The translations under genes and the position numbers were made by a program. The notes beneath the pieces were generated by a model. The model ran no database searches. It was not told where the DNA came from and saw only the letters and a program-made list of their open reading frames with translations. This document shows positions 1-9,287 of a DNA stretch of 64,000 nt, piece by piece. The DNA is taken from positions 806,001 through 870,000 of the forward strand of contig NC_008816.1 of assembly GCF_000015645.1 (NCBI RefSeq), given 5' to 3'. Numbering within the stretch: position 1 is the first letter of the stretch; the number at the start of each line of letters is the position of its first letter. This DNA is from Prochlorococcus marinus str. AS9601. Lineage in GTDB: Bacteria; Cyanobacteriota; Cyanobacteriia; PCC-6307; Cyanobiaceae.

Positions 1-564
1 TTTGATAGAGAAGGAGATGACTGGGCTGCTGGTTGGATATTGCAAGTTTTAAAAAAATTTAAGCCAGAATTCTTTGAAAACTCTAAATTCAATAATTGGT
101 TTAATACATATTCAGATATTGATATTAATTATGAAGATTTGCAATTGATGTTAGTTGAGCAAAAATTTGAAGATGCAGATAGATTAACAAGTTCCTACTT
201 ACGCAAATTAGCTGGAAAATTGGCAGAAAAACGTGGATATGTTTTCTACAGTGAAGTTAAAAATATGTCAGGAAAAGATCTAGAAACAATAGATAGATTA
301 TGGAATATCTATTCTACTGGCAGATTTGGATTTTCGATTCAAGCAAAGATATTAAAATCAGTAGGGAAAAAATATGAATTAATGTGGCCGAAAATAGGGT
401 GGAAAAAAGAGGGCTTATGGACTAGATATCCTGGATCTTTTTGCTGGTCATTGGATGCTCCTGATGGACATATGCCTTTAATAAATCAACTTAGAGGAGT
501 TAGACTTATGGACTCCATCCTACGGCATCCTGCTATTGCGAAGAGACACAATAATATTCTTTAA
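1..564 (+). CDS. gun4: GUN4-domain protein (5' end outside window)
   Basis: The reading frame is already open at base 1, where it reads FDREGDDWAAGW, so the start codon lies upstream. The visible 187 residues match the GUN4 fold as I know it: a helical N-terminal part, then the tetrapyrrole-binding core with conserved aromatic stretches GYVFYSEV, STGRFGFSIQ and PGSFCWSL. GUN4 binds protoporphyrin IX and Mg-protoporphyrin and stimulates the H subunit of magnesium chelatase in chlorophyll synthesis. Its function here is inferred from the family. A 48-base gap separates it from the next gene on the same strand. Confidence 0.85.
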   Translation, partial: FDREGDDWAAGWILQVLKKFKPEFFENSKFNNWFNTYSDIDINYEDLQLMLVEQKFEDADRLTSSYLRKLAGKLAEKRGYVFYSEVKNMSGKDLETIDRLWNIYSTGRFGFSIQAKILKSVGKKYELMWPKIGWKKEGLWTRYPGSFCWSLDAPDGHMPLINQLRGVRLMDSILRHPAIAKRHNNIL

Positions 565-612
565 AATGAGGTATTTAATAAGTTAAAATTAAGATAGTGT
601 AAAAATATTATT

Positions 613-1047
613 ATGTCCTTATTCCGGGGCAAAAATATTTTAAAAAGATTTTTTAAAAGACCAAAAATTGACTGGTCAAACTACGAATTCGAATCATCAT
701 TACAATTAAATGAATTTGTCGATCAATTATTAGAACCTATTAAAAATACTCAATCAAGCTATCTTATAAAACTTGGTTTACATGAAGCTCTAGTTAATGC
801 AGTAAAACATGGAAATAAATTAGATCCTAAAAAAAATATTAGAGTAAGAAGAATAATTACTCCTAATTGGTGTGTTTGGCAAATTCAAGATCAAGGTAAT
901 GGTTTAGAAATAAAAAAAAGAGACTACACATTACCAAAAAAAATAAATAGTGTAAATGGGCGTGGCCTATACATTATTAATGAATGTTTTGATGATATTA
1001 GATGGAGTAGTAAAGGTAATAGGCTTCAGTTGGCTTTAAAAAGGTGA
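613..1047 (+). CDS. RsbW-like anti-sigma factor / serine kinase (HATPase_c)
   Basis: This 144-residue protein has the ATP-binding motifs of the GHKL fold. The N box is around HEALVNAVKHGN (residues 57-68), the G1 box is DQGNGLEI (93-100) and the G2-like loop is NGRGLYII (115-122). It is the length of a stand-alone RsbW/SpoIIAB-type domain, with a basic N-terminus. Such proteins bind or phosphorylate anti-anti-sigma partners. No partner gene is visible nearby, so the target is unknown. Its 3' end overlaps the next, convergent gene by 22 bases. Confidence 0.8.
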   Translation: MSLFRGKNILKRFFKRPKIDWSNYEFESSLQLNEFVDQLLEPIKNTQSSYLIKLGLHEALVNAVKHGNKLDPKKNIRVRRIITPNWCVWQIQDQGNGLEIKKRDYTLPKKINSVNGRGLYIINECFDDIRWSSKGNRLQLALKR

Positions 1048-1289
1048 TTTTTACTAGGGCAAGGTTGATCTACGTTTATTTCTTTTAACCATTTAACACT
1101 TTCTTCTATATACTCAATAGATTCCTTTTCATTGCAAGAAATAATTAAATGGCATAATCCAGCCGAAATTAGTTCTGCAGCTCGTTTATATTTATTTCCT
1201 TTATCTTTATGCCATTTAGAATGATCAATCTTTAATTTGTCATTAAGACTTTGAACCAGCTTAATAGTATCTTTATCCCAATAGGTCAT
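1026..1289 (-). CDS. Small conserved cyanobacterial protein (possibly DUF6439)
   Basis: This 87-residue soluble protein is likely helical and has no signal peptide or membrane segment. Two cysteines lie at GLCHLIISC and one near the C-terminus at QPCPS. I recognise it only as a small conserved picocyanobacterial protein, and the DUF6439 assignment is tentative. It lies 12 bases downstream of the methyltransferase gene on the same strand and is probably co-transcribed with it. Its 3' end overlaps the convergent RsbW-like gene. Confidence 0.6.
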   Translation of the reverse strand: MTYWDKDTIKLVQSLNDKLKIDHSKWHKDKGNKYKRAAELISAGLCHLIISCNEKESIEYIEESVKWLKEINVDQPCPSKNHLFKAN

Positions 1290-1301
1290 AGGAGTTTTTT
1301 T

Positions 1302-2357
1302 TTACTTTACAGCAGACCATACTTTGGTCATAAAAAAGGAATTTGATTTTACATCTTTAAACCCTACATCCTCAATTTTAGAATTTATATCCTCTTTTAT
1401 GTAATCACAATAAAAAGGCTCATGAAATGATTTATAGAAGCTTTCCATTACAGATGTAAAGTCAGGTGAATCACTTATTTGAATTGAATCAGCTAAAACT
1501 AATATTCCACCAGGTTCAAGAACTCTAAAAAATTCATTTAATACTTTAGCTCTAATTGTTCTAGGTAATTCGTGAAACAGGTAAACACAAGAAATGCATT
1601 GAAAACTATCATTTTCAAAAGGTAATTCCTCAGCGTTGCCTTTTATCAACTGAATTAAATCTCCATCTAAATCTGAAATATATCTACTTGCCTCTTTTAA
1701 GTATGAATCAGATAAATCAATGCCTGTAATTTTTTCTTTAGGAAATGCTGCTCTTAATTGTTTTAATGTTCTTCCTGATCCTGTAGCCACATCAAGTAAT
1801 TTTATAGAACTTTTTTTTCTATCTCTAAAAATTTCAAGTCCTTCTTTTATTGGTTTAATTATTCTTCTCCTCATTGAGTCAGCACTCCCATTGAAAAGTA
1901 TCTCAACTTGTAGGTCATAAATGCTGGCTGAAAAATCTGATAAATAACCATCTGTTTGATGATGAAAATTTCTCAAATAATATTGAGGATAATTATCTTT
2001 ATCAATTGATTTTGGAAGATCATCAAAGTTTTGTTTTCTGCGTCTATCCCATGTGTTAGGCATATCAAGCCAAATTTTAGGATATTGAGTTAGATATCTA
2101 AGCCATGGTTCGTCAAACAATAATTTTTTTGGATATATATTTTTTTCTGCATCATTCCAATCTTCTTCTCTTAAGATATCCATTGAATTTTGGATTTGCA
2201 TTAGAAGGTCTCTATCTATATTAAAATTTTCAAGCTTTGAATCGGGAAGAATAAAGTTCATTAATCTTGAACTAATCTGCTTGTGAGCGAAACCTGCAAT
2301 GCTTTTACTTTGTTGTAGCGTTTTATATGCAATTTTTGAGATAGATTCCCTAGCCAT
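1302..2357 (-). CDS. Class I SAM-dependent methyltransferase
   Basis: From the chosen start the protein has 351 residues. About 185 N-terminal residues precede the Rossmann core, which shows motif I LLDVATGSGRTLKQL (near 187), an acidic ribose-binding motif GIDLSD, and the post-motif region RVLEPGGILVLADS. The substrate is unknown; the fold resembles ubiquinone/menaquinone-type methyltransferases. A longer reading frame begins at 2399, but it would run through the glnA terminator hairpin and adds a sequence with no family likeness. I therefore chose the ATG at 2357 (MARESISK). Confidence 0.8.
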   Translation of the reverse strand: MARESISKIAYKTLQQSKSIAGFAHKQISSRLMNFILPDSKLENFNIDRDLLMQIQNSMDILREEDWNDAEKNIYPKKLLFDEPWLRYLTQYPKIWLDMPNTWDRRRKQNFDDLPKSIDKDNYPQYYLRNFHHQTDGYLSDFSASIYDLQVEILFNGSADSMRRRIIKPIKEGLEIFRDRKKSSIKLLDVATGSGRTLKQLRAAFPKEKITGIDLSDSYLKEASRYISDLDGDLIQLIKGNAEELPFENDSFQCISCVYLFHELPRTIRAKVLNEFFRVLEPGGILVLADSIQISDSPDFTSVMESFYKSFHEPFYCDYIKEDINSKIEDVGFKDVKSNSFFMTKVWSAVK

Positions 2358-2385
2358 TTTTCGATTTATATATATATATTCCAAC

Positions 2386-2434
2386 AAAAAAAAAATCAAT
2401 TTGAGAATATTTTGTGATATTTCTCAAATTGATT
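2386..2434 (-). terminator. Rho-independent terminator of glnA
   Basis: A perfect 14-bp inverted repeat has arms at 2394-2407 (AATCAATTTGAGAA) and 2421-2434 (TTCTCAAATTGATT), with a 13-base loop. Read leftward, the stem is followed by a run of about ten T residues. It sits 25 bases after the glnA stop codon and upstream of the methyltransferase start. This is the clearest intrinsic terminator in the window. Confidence 0.9.
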
Positions 2435-2458
2435 AATTTAAACTATTGTTTTTTTTAT

Positions 2459-3880
2459 TTATGCATCGTAATACATAAAGAATTCATGTGGATGAGGCCT
2501 TTGTCTTAGTTGTTGTACCTCTTCGTATTTTATATCGATAAAGTTATCAATAAAGTCTTCAGTAAATACTCCACCAGCTAATAGATAATCCTTGTCTGCT
2601 TTTAGCGCATTAAGTGAATCATTAAGAGATGAAGGCACTGTATCAATTTTTGCAAGTTCATCAGCTGGAAGTTCAAATAAATCTACATCTACTCCATCAC
2701 CAGGATCAATTTGATTTTTAATTCCATCAATACCGGCAAGCATCATTACAGAGAATGCTAAGTAAGGATTTGCAAGTGCGTCACCTGATCTGAATTCTAA
2801 TCTTTTAGCTTTGGGGCTTGGTCCTGTTAAAGGTATTCTTACAGCAGCTGATCTATTACCCTCAGAATAAACTAGATTTACAGGTGCTTCAAATCCTGGA
2901 ACCAATCGTTTATAACTATTAGTGGTTGGGTTAGTAAATGCTAAGAATGATGGCGCATGTTTAAGTATGCCTCCGATGTACCATCTTGCTGTTTGAGATA
3001 AATTTGCATATGATCCTTCACCAAAGAATAGTGGCTGTCCACTCTTCCATAAACTTTGGTGAACATGCATTCCTGTTCCGTTGTCGTTAAAAACAGGTTT
3101 AGGCATAAATGTTGCTGTTTTTCCATATTTTTTTGCAACATTTCTGACAACGTATTTATAAGTCATAACGTTATCAGCAGCATTTATTAACGAATCAAAT
3201 TTCATTCCAAGCTCGTGTTGGCCGGCACCAGCAACTTCATGGTGATGTTTTTCAGTGGGGATACCTAATTCACCCATAAGAAGAAGCATCTCAGATCTGA
3301 TATCTTGCGCAGTATCATTTGGAGCTACTGGAAAATATCCTTCTTTATATTGTATTTTGTATCCTAAGTTTCCCCCTTCTTCAATTCTCCCTGTATTCCA
3401 TGGAGCTTCAATAGTATCTACACTATAAAAGCAACCTCCTTCTTTAGAGTCATATCTAACATCATCAAATAAAAAGAATTCTGGTTCTGGCCCAAAAAAT
3501 GCAGTATCTGCTATACCAGTCGAGTCTAAATATTTTAATGCCTTTTGAGCTAAAGCTCTTGGACACCTATCATAAGGTTCCCCGCTTCTTGGCTCTTGAA
3601 TAGAGCAAATCATACTTAAAGTTTTATGTTTATAAAAAGGATCTATCCAAGCTGTACTTGCATCGGGCACCATTGACATATCCGAGGCATTAATTGCTTT
3701 CCAACCTCTTATTGATGAGCCATCAAATGCTAACCCTTCTGTAAAAGAATCCTCCTCTATCATGTCTGATGTAAGAGTTAAATGTTGCCATTTTCCATGA
3801 ATATCAGTGAATTTTAAATCGATGAGTTCAATTCCTTCATCTTTAATTTGACTTAAAACATCTTGAGGAGATTTAGACAT
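2459..3880 (-). CDS. glnA: Glutamine synthetase type I
   Basis: The 473-residue protein matches the usual GSI length. It makes glutamine from glutamate, ammonia and ATP and is the entry point for ammonium. Visible signatures are the N-terminal DGSSIRGW (53-60), the metal-site PEPEFFLF (131-138), the ATP site [14 protein letters not shown] and the C-terminal [13 protein letters not shown]. At the place where enterobacterial GSI has the adenylylated tyrosine, the sequence reads DLFELPADE with Phe402. Control by adenylylation is therefore excluded at that residue. An NtcA-like promoter lies upstream and a strong terminator downstream. Confidence 0.98.
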   Translation of the reverse strand: MSKSPQDVLSQIKDEGIELIDLKFTDIHGKWQHLTLTSDMIEEDSFTEGLAFDGSSIRGWKAINASDMSMVPDASTAWIDPFYKHKTLSMICSIQEPRSGEPYDRCPRALAQKALKYLDSTGIADTAFFGPEPEFFLFDDVRYDSKEGGCFYSVDTIEAPWNTGRIEEGGNLGYKIQYKEGYFPVAPNDTAQDIRSEMLLLMGELGIPTEKHHHEVAGAGQHELGMKFDSLINAADNVMTYKYVVRNVAKKYGKTATFMPKPVFNDNGTGMHVHQSLWKSGQPLFFGEGSYANLSQTARWYIGGILKHAPSFLAFTNPTTNSYKRLVPGFEAPVNLVYSEGNRSAAVRIPLTGPSPKAKRLEFRSGDALANPYLAFSVMMLAGIDGIKNQIDPGDGVDVDLFELPADELAKIDTVPSSLNDSLNALKADKDYLLAGGVFTEDFIDNFIDIKYEEVQQLRQRPHPHEFFMYYDA

Positions 3881-3901
3881 AATTTTGTAATACCTTATAT
3901 G

Positions 3902-3943
3902 AAATTAATAACTTGATGATTCTTGTTATGTATCAACGGTAAC
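3902..3943 (-). promoter_or_regulatory. NtcA-type promoter of glnA (activator box plus -10)
   Basis: On the minus strand, 3943-3930 reads GTTACCGTTGATAC, which fits the NtcA consensus GTA-N8-TAC except for one base in the first half-site. Exactly 22 bases downstream is TAATTT (3907-3902), matching the TAN3T -10 box. This spacing is what NtcA-activated class II promoters show. The -10 box lies 21 bases before the glnA start codon. Binding is inferred from known cyanobacterial nitrogen control. Confidence 0.7.
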
Positions 3944-4093
3944 TTTTTTTAAGACTTGATGTCTTCTTTTAGTGTTTCAAGTCATAAGTTTAATAATTGT
4001 TTACCTAAATATTTAAATTGAATTAATTTCTATAAATAAATATCGCTTATGTGGAGATATTAGATTAATTTAAAAGTAATTGAATGTAATGCT
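3944..4093. other. Upstream half of the glnA / aminotransferase divergent intergenic region
   Basis: The whole gap is 213 bases. The part nearest glnA holds the NtcA-type promoter. The remainder is AT-rich with no open reading frame and must hold the promoter of the rightward aminotransferase gene, but I see no unambiguous -35/-10 pair. Confidence 0.4.
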
Positions 4094-5278
4094 TTGACAG
4101 AAGCAAAACTTATTTCAGCTTTAAATGAAGAGAATTTATCTCATTTCTCAAAGACTTATGTTCCCTCTAGACTTTTATTAGGTCCTGGGCCTTCAAACGC
4201 ACATCCAGAAGTCTTAAGCGCTCTTTCTTTGAATCCTATTGGTCACTTAGATGAAGCATATATTTCATTGATGTCTGATGTTCAACAACTTCTAAGATAT
4301 ACCTGGCAATGTAATAATCGTCTGACTCTTCCAATGAGTGGTACTGGAAGTGCAGCTATGGAAGCATCAATAGCTAATTTTATAGAGGAAGGAGAAAAAA
4401 TTCTTATCGCTAAAAAAGGATATTTTGGAGACAGACTTGTTGATATGGCAACAAGATATAAAGCAGATGTATCTGTTATTGAAAAACCTTGGGGTGAATC
4501 CTTTTCTTATGAAGAAATCAAGTATGAAATAGAAACTAAAAAACCAGCAATTTTTGCTATTGTCCATGCTGAAACATCAAGTGGTGTTTTACAACCTCTT
4601 GATGGTATAGGGGATGTATGTAGAAAAAATAACTGCTTGTTTTTAGTTGATGCAGTTACTTCTCTTGGAGCTCTAGAACTATTGATTGACGAATGGAAAA
4701 TTGATCTAGCATACAGTTGTAGTCAAAAGGGATTAAGTTGTCCCCCGGGATTAAGCCCTTTTACGATGAATAAAAGAGCTGAAGAAAAACTAAGTTCAAG
4801 AAAAACAAAAGTACCTAACTGGTATTTAGATTTATCTCTTTTAAATAAATATTGGGGTTCTGATCGCGTTTACCATCATACGGCCCCTGTAAATATGAAT
4901 TTTGCTATTCGAGAAGGTTTGCGATTAATTGCGAATGAGGGTTTAGAAAATGTTTGGAATAGACACAATACTAATGCAAAGAAACTTTGGAATGGCCTGG
5001 AAAGTCTTGGCATGGAATTACATGTATCAGAGGATTATAGATTGCCAACCTTAACAACAGTTAAAATACCTCCAGCAGTTGATGGGGATGGTTTTAGAAA
5101 TCATCTCTTAAGAAACTTTGGAATTGAAATAGGAAATGGGCTTGGAGAATTATCTGGTAAGGTATGGCGGATAGGTTTAATGGGCTTTAACTCAAGTGAT
5201 GAGAATGTCGACAGATTATTAAACTTATTTGATACTGAGCTAAAGAAATTTTCTATTTTTGAGTCCTCAACTTTTTGA
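4094..5278 (+). CDS. Class V aminotransferase (alanine/serine-glyoxylate type)
   Basis: The 394-residue PLP enzyme belongs to the alanine-glyoxylate / serine-pyruvate aminotransferase family. It shows LLGPGPSNAHPEV (28-40), the cofactor loop SGTGSAAME (82-90), the pyridine-binding Asp186 in LVDAVTS, and the Schiff-base Lys212 in SCSQKGLSCPPG. In phototrophs such an enzyme can convert glyoxylate from photorespiration to glycine; this role is inferred. The start is TTG. An ATG ten bases upstream is immediately followed by a stop codon, so it cannot serve. The 3' end overlaps the convergent tadA by 26 bases. Confidence 0.9.
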   Translation: MTEAKLISALNEENLSHFSKTYVPSRLLLGPGPSNAHPEVLSALSLNPIGHLDEAYISLMSDVQQLLRYTWQCNNRLTLPMSGTGSAAMEASIANFIEEGEKILIAKKGYFGDRLVDMATRYKADVSVIEKPWGESFSYEEIKYEIETKKPAIFAIVHAETSSGVLQPLDGIGDVCRKNNCLFLVDAVTSLGALELLIDEWKIDLAYSCSQKGLSCPPGLSPFTMNKRAEEKLSSRKTKVPNWYLDLSLLNKYWGSDRVYHHTAPVNMNFAIREGLRLIANEGLENVWNRHNTNAKKLWNGLESLGMELHVSEDYRLPTLTTVKIPPAVDGDGFRNHLLRNFGIEIGNGLGELSGKVWRIGLMGFNSSDENVDRLLNLFDTELKKFSIFESSTF

Positions 5279-5768
5279 ACCAAATCTGTAAAATTTGACT
5301 ACATTCATCTTCTAGGATACCTCCAATTATTTCCATTTTGTGATGAGCACTTTCATGTTTTGATAGGTCAATTGAGCCGCCCAATCCCCCTCTTTTCTTA
5401 TCGTAAGCCCCGAAAATAACTTTACCCATCCGCGCTTGTATAAGAGCAGAGGAACACATAGTACAAGGTTCTAAATTTGTGATAATAGTACATTCATTAA
5501 ATCTCCAATCATTTTTTATTAGAGATGCTTGCCTAAGTGCCATTATCTCAGCATGACCCAATGGGTCTTTATTTATATTCCTACTGTTAACACCTCTCCC
5601 GATACATCTTCCTCTCTCATCTAAAATTATTGAACATATTGGTAGTTCAACTTTTCCAATTTCTTTGGATCTTCTTAATATCGAATTCATCCACAAAGTG
5701 TATTTTGAATTATTTGTTTTTCTTTGTTGATCTTCATTACTATTTCCATTTTCAAAAATATATCTCAT
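5253..5768 (-). CDS. tadA: tRNA-specific adenosine deaminase
   Basis: The 171-residue zinc deaminase carries the catalytic signature HAE (His72, Glu74) and the PCTMC zinc cysteines (102 and 105). It lies in the TadA branch, which converts A34 to inosine in tRNA-Arg(ACG). About 20 extra polar residues precede the core, so an internal start is possible. It starts 43 bases from the divergent decarboxylase gene and converges with the aminotransferase gene. Confidence 0.93.
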   Translation of the reverse strand: MRYIFENGNSNEDQQRKTNNSKYTLWMNSILRRSKEIGKVELPICSIILDERGRCIGRGVNSRNINKDPLGHAEIMALRQASLIKNDWRFNECTIITNLEPCTMCSSALIQARMGKVIFGAYDKKRGGLGGSIDLSKHESAHHKMEIIGGILEDECSQILQIWFKKLRTQK

Positions 5769-5811
5769 TTACCAATATTGAGAATACAATTACTAATAGA
5801 TATTTTATCTG

Positions 5812-7197
5812 ATGGCTGAAGATTTAATTAATAATAAAAATATATATTTTCCCTCATATTTAGGGACTAATGACAAATTGAATATTCTTTTAAATAGAGC
5901 AAGTAAAACTCTTTGTGACTGGTTCTCTAAATCTGATAAAAATGGTCCTTTACCTTTTGATGAGAGCTTCAAGTGCATTATGCCTGCGGAGGATGGCAAC
6001 TCTGAAGAAGATTTGTTTTCTGAGATTGAATCTCTTTTGAATAATTCATTTAATCCCGTTCATCCCGGCTCACTAGCTCACCTTGATCCCCCACCTTTAA
6101 TTTTCTCTATATTGGGAGATTTAATTGCTGCTGGTTTAAATAATAATCTTCTCGCTTACGAATTATCACCAAGTGTAACTTTGCTTGAGGAATCATTATG
6201 CAAATGGTTTGCCAAAAAAATAGGGTTTAATGATTTCTCAGGGGGTATAGCTGCAAGCGGAGGTACATTAAGTAATCTGAATGCACTTATAGCAGCTAGA
6301 AATAATGCTGGATTAGGTACAAATCCTGATTCTGTATTACTAGTTAGTGAAGATGCTCATTCATCCTTCGTTAAATGTATAAGAGTAATGGGTCTTGATA
6401 CTTCGAATCTTGTCAGGATTAAAACTGATAATCAAGGTCGAATGGATATAAACGAGCTCAGAAAGTCTTTAGAAAAATGTTCAATAGAAAATAAAAAAAT
6501 TTTTGCTATTGTTGCCACCCTTGGGACAACTGTAAGAGGAGCAATTGACCCGATTAAAGAAATTGGTGAAATCTGTAAGCAAAGAAATATATGGTTACAT
6601 ATTGATGGTTCAATTGGAGGGATTTTTGCAATAACTTCTATTCCAATAGAAGGTTTAAATAATATTAATCAGGCTAATTCGATAACGATAAATCCACAAA
6701 AAATTATTGGTATTACAAAGACTTCATCTTTGTTATTGGTATCAAATATGAGTACTTTAGAAAATACTTTTAATACTGGACTACCATACATATCATCTAA
6801 AGAAAATATTATAAATAGAGGAGAGATAGGCATACAAGGTTCTAGACCTGCAGAGGTTATAAAATTATGGCTTGGGTTACGTTTTTTAGGTATGAATGGA
6901 ATAGAAAATATATTAAAGTCATCAATTAAAAGAAAAGATTTTTTTATAAGAAATATTAGTAGCAATAAATTTGATATATATTCAGGTCCTCTTCATATCG
7001 TTTCATTCTTACCAAAGAAACTTGAGCCAAAAGACTCTGATGCATGGACTCAAACTAAAGTTAATGAACTAATTAACAATAATTTTATGCTTTCTAGACC
7101 AAAATTTAAAGGTAAATATTTTTTACGGGTTGTAATGGGAAATTACAATACAAAAGAATCCCATATAGAGGAACTTTTGAGACTTTTAAATGCTTAA
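5812..7197 (+). CDS. PLP-dependent group II decarboxylase
   Basis: The 461-residue protein belongs to the aromatic-L-amino-acid / glutamate / diaminobutyrate decarboxylase superfamily. Visible are HPGSLAHLDPPP near 84-95, ASGGTLSNLNAL (148-159), His183, Asp265 in HIDGSIGG, and the PLP lysine Lys297 in NPQKIIGITK. The usual NPHKW sequence is altered to NPQKI, and the HVDAAYGG box is altered to HIDGSIGG. The substrate cannot be read from the sequence. No polyamine or siderophore genes are adjacent. Confidence 0.85.
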   Translation: MAEDLINNKNIYFPSYLGTNDKLNILLNRASKTLCDWFSKSDKNGPLPFDESFKCIMPAEDGNSEEDLFSEIESLLNNSFNPVHPGSLAHLDPPPLIFSILGDLIAAGLNNNLLAYELSPSVTLLEESLCKWFAKKIGFNDFSGGIAASGGTLSNLNALIAARNNAGLGTNPDSVLLVSEDAHSSFVKCIRVMGLDTSNLVRIKTDNQGRMDINELRKSLEKCSIENKKIFAIVATLGTTVRGAIDPIKEIGEICKQRNIWLHIDGSIGGIFAITSIPIEGLNNINQANSITINPQKIIGITKTSSLLLVSNMSTLENTFNTGLPYISSKENIINRGEIGIQGSRPAEVIKLWLGLRFLGMNGIENILKSSIKRKDFFIRNISSNKFDIYSGPLHIVSFLPKKLEPKDSDAWTQTKVNELINNNFMLSRPKFKGKYFLRVVMGNYNTKESHIEELLRLLNA

Positions 7198-7206
7198 ATA
7201 GTGAAT

Positions 7207-7338
7207 ATGGGCAGACCAAAAATTATTGCAATTGTAACAGGGTTTATATCTATAGCTATTTGTATTGCTTATTTACTCTTAATAACTATCTTTGATTTCA
7301 GAACATATCTAAATGATCAATTATCCAATTTTACATAG
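7207..7338 (+). CDS. 43-residue single-span membrane protein
   Basis: A short frame begins at ATG 7207 (MGRPKIIAIVTG) and ends at TAG 7336-7338. A hydrophobic stretch of about 22 residues follows a short basic N-terminus, and the tail is polar. This looks like a one-pass protein with the N-terminus inside. It starts 9 bases after the decarboxylase stop and overlaps the 3' end of the convergent GTPase by 8 bases. I recall similar short proteins in other marine picocyanobacteria, but no function is known to me. Confidence 0.6.
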   Translation: MGRPKIIAIVTGFISIAICIAYLLLITIFDFRTYLNDQLSNFT

Positions 7339-8830
7339 TAAATGGGGGCAACCTTTTATTTGATTTAAAATATTTTTTCATTTCAATTTTTGAAATAGCT
7401 TCTTTTACGAAGTTGTTTAGGATGTCCTCTCTCTTACTTATCCTATAGATCTTATCTACTACTTCTTGAATTCCTCCATCTCCCCAATCTTGACCATTTT
7501 TAAAATACTCAATCAAACTTAGTCCTACTATCCTTATTAACCAGCCTGCTGTAACTGATTGTATAGATTTAGATAATATTATTTTTGTCAAACTTGTAGC
7601 TAAAGCAGGAGAAAGAATAGCGAGTCCCCCTTTTAGTATTCCTTGTTTAGCCAATGCGCTTAGCAATGATGTCGCTAAATCTTTTGCATCTTTTTTTGTA
7701 AGCTTTATTTCATATATTTTTGATAATTCCATTATCATTTGAAGGTTTACGGAGGTAGTAGTAAGGAAATCAATAGCTGGTAGTGGATTAACTAGTATTA
7801 CACCTCCTGTTATCCACATGTATTTATTAATCACTTTATTTGACATCAAATATCTTTGTTCTTGGACGAAATTTTTACTTTTAATACCTAACTTATTTGA
7901 GCGAAAAAGAATATTATCTGCCAATAACTCTTCACCATTATTATCGAGTGTTTCAATTATTTCTCTAAATAAACTTCCTACCTCTGGAACTAAATTTAAA
8001 GCATCTGATTTTATGTATGGAGAATCTTGAGGTGCTGCAATTGTTTTAACAACTGAAATTTTATTTTTTCTAGCGGAAGTTATAGAAATTATATTTTCTT
8101 TGATGAGATTATTTTCATCTCTAGACCTCAAATCGCATTTATTTAGAACTATTATTATTTTTTTTCTTAATTTTAATAATTCTTTAATTAAATAGTTTTC
8201 GTATTTATTTATGTCCTGATCTAACACAAAAAGAACCAAGTCAGAATTTGATGCTTGTAAAATTGTTGCTTTTTCTCTTTCTTCTCCTAATTTAGATGGT
8301 TCGAATAAACCCGGAGTATCCACTATATTAATGTTTCTTTTTAAGATTGGGATACGAATTTTATAGCTTTTAATATGCTTTGTCGTACCTATTTTTGCTG
8401 AAGTTTGTCCGACAATATTTTTCAATAATGATCTTGCTATAGATGTTTTTCCTGAGGAACCTGCTCCAAAAAGAGTAACTTTATAATCTCCTGTTTTTAA
8501 TTGGGACTCTAGTTTATTTTTTTGGTAATTTAACAATTCAACTTTTACTTTATCGTTAATTTTTTTATTAATATTCTCGACCCCTTCCAAACTTATCTTG
8601 GCAGCACCATATGTATTTTTAAATAAAAGTGTATTTTTTTTATTTTTATATATAACTTTATAAACTATTTTTTTAAATAATTTCTTATCAATATTATAAA
8701 AGATATAAATAATTATTATTAAAAATAAAATAGTATAAATATTTACTATTCTTACAAATATCGAAAATAAAATATATAGAAATAATATTAAGACCAAATA
8801 CTTTATATACTTTAACTTCAAGTGATTCAT
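7331..8830 (-). CDS. Membrane-associated Era-like GTPase with C-terminal DUF697-like region
   Basis: From ATG 8830 the protein has 499 residues. Two N-terminal membrane segments come first. The G domain follows, with a P-loop GAGSSGKT (about 122-129), G3 DTPGLFEP (about 171) and G4 NKCD (about 220). The C-terminal 200 residues contain hydrophobic segments like the DUF697/YcjF family. An upstream start at 8899 would overlap lspA by 68 bases, whereas ATG 8830 directly follows the lspA stop. Its target is unknown. Confidence 0.85.
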   Translation of the reverse strand: MNHLKLKYIKYLVLILFLYILFSIFVRIVNIYTILFLIIIIYIFYNIDKKLFKKIVYKVIYKNKKNTLLFKNTYGAAKISLEGVENINKKINDKVKVELLNYQKNKLESQLKTGDYKVTLFGAGSSGKTSIARSLLKNIVGQTSAKIGTTKHIKSYKIRIPILKRNINIVDTPGLFEPSKLGEEREKATILQASNSDLVLFVLDQDINKYENYLIKELLKLRKKIIIVLNKCDLRSRDENNLIKENIISITSARKNKISVVKTIAAPQDSPYIKSDALNLVPEVGSLFREIIETLDNNGEELLADNILFRSNKLGIKSKNFVQEQRYLMSNKVINKYMWITGGVILVNPLPAIDFLTTTSVNLQMIMELSKIYEIKLTKKDAKDLATSLLSALAKQGILKGGLAILSPALATSLTKIILSKSIQSVTAGWLIRIVGLSLIEYFKNGQDWGDGGIQEVVDKIYRISKREDILNNFVKEAISKIEMKKYFKSNKRLPPFTM

Positions 8831-8831
8831 T

Positions 8832-9287
8832 TTATCTATTATTTTTAAATAAGTTATACAGTAAAAAAATAAAACCAATATTAATAGATATATCAGCAAT
8901 ATTAAATACTGGAAAATTTATAATATTTAAATTTATAAAATCAACCACAAATCCTTTATATATTCTATCTATACCATTACCAAAAGTTCCACCAAGTATA
9001 AAGCTATAAGCATATAAATCAAATATGTTTAAGGTATTTTTCCTAAATATTAAATAAATAATTAATATTGAAAAGATAATACTTATTAAAGATAAAAAAA
9101 TTCTACTACCACTAAATATGTTAAATGCTGCCCCATAATTCTTTACAAGGTCTAATTTGAATAAAAGAAAATCTTTATTGACAAATAATTTTTCATAAGA
9201 TATTAAATACTTTGTAAATTGATCTATTAGAACAATAAAAATACTTAATGATAAAAAATATAATTTTGTTTGTATTTTATTAACCAT
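8832..9287 (-). CDS. lspA: Lipoprotein signal peptidase (signal peptidase II)
   Basis: The 151-residue integral membrane protein has four hydrophobic segments. The catalytic aspartates sit in the conserved GNGIDRIYKGFVVDF and FNIADISIN motifs. It cleaves prolipoproteins after diacylglyceryl transfer. Likely substrates in this window include the LptC lipoprotein. It overlaps bioY at the TAATG junction and is followed at once by the GTPase gene, so the three genes probably form one transcript. Confidence 0.95.
   Translation of the reverse strand: MVNKIQTKLYFLSLSIFIVLIDQFTKYLISYEKLFVNKDFLLFKLDLVKNYGAAFNIFSGSRIFLSLISIIFSILIIYLIFRKNTLNIFDLYAYSFILGGTFGNGIDRIYKGFVVDFINLNIINFPVFNIADISINIGFIFLLYNLFKNNR

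Noticed and set aside
1302-2399. Longer methyltransferase start at 2399
   Set aside because: It would begin within the glnA terminator hairpin and adds residues unlike the family.
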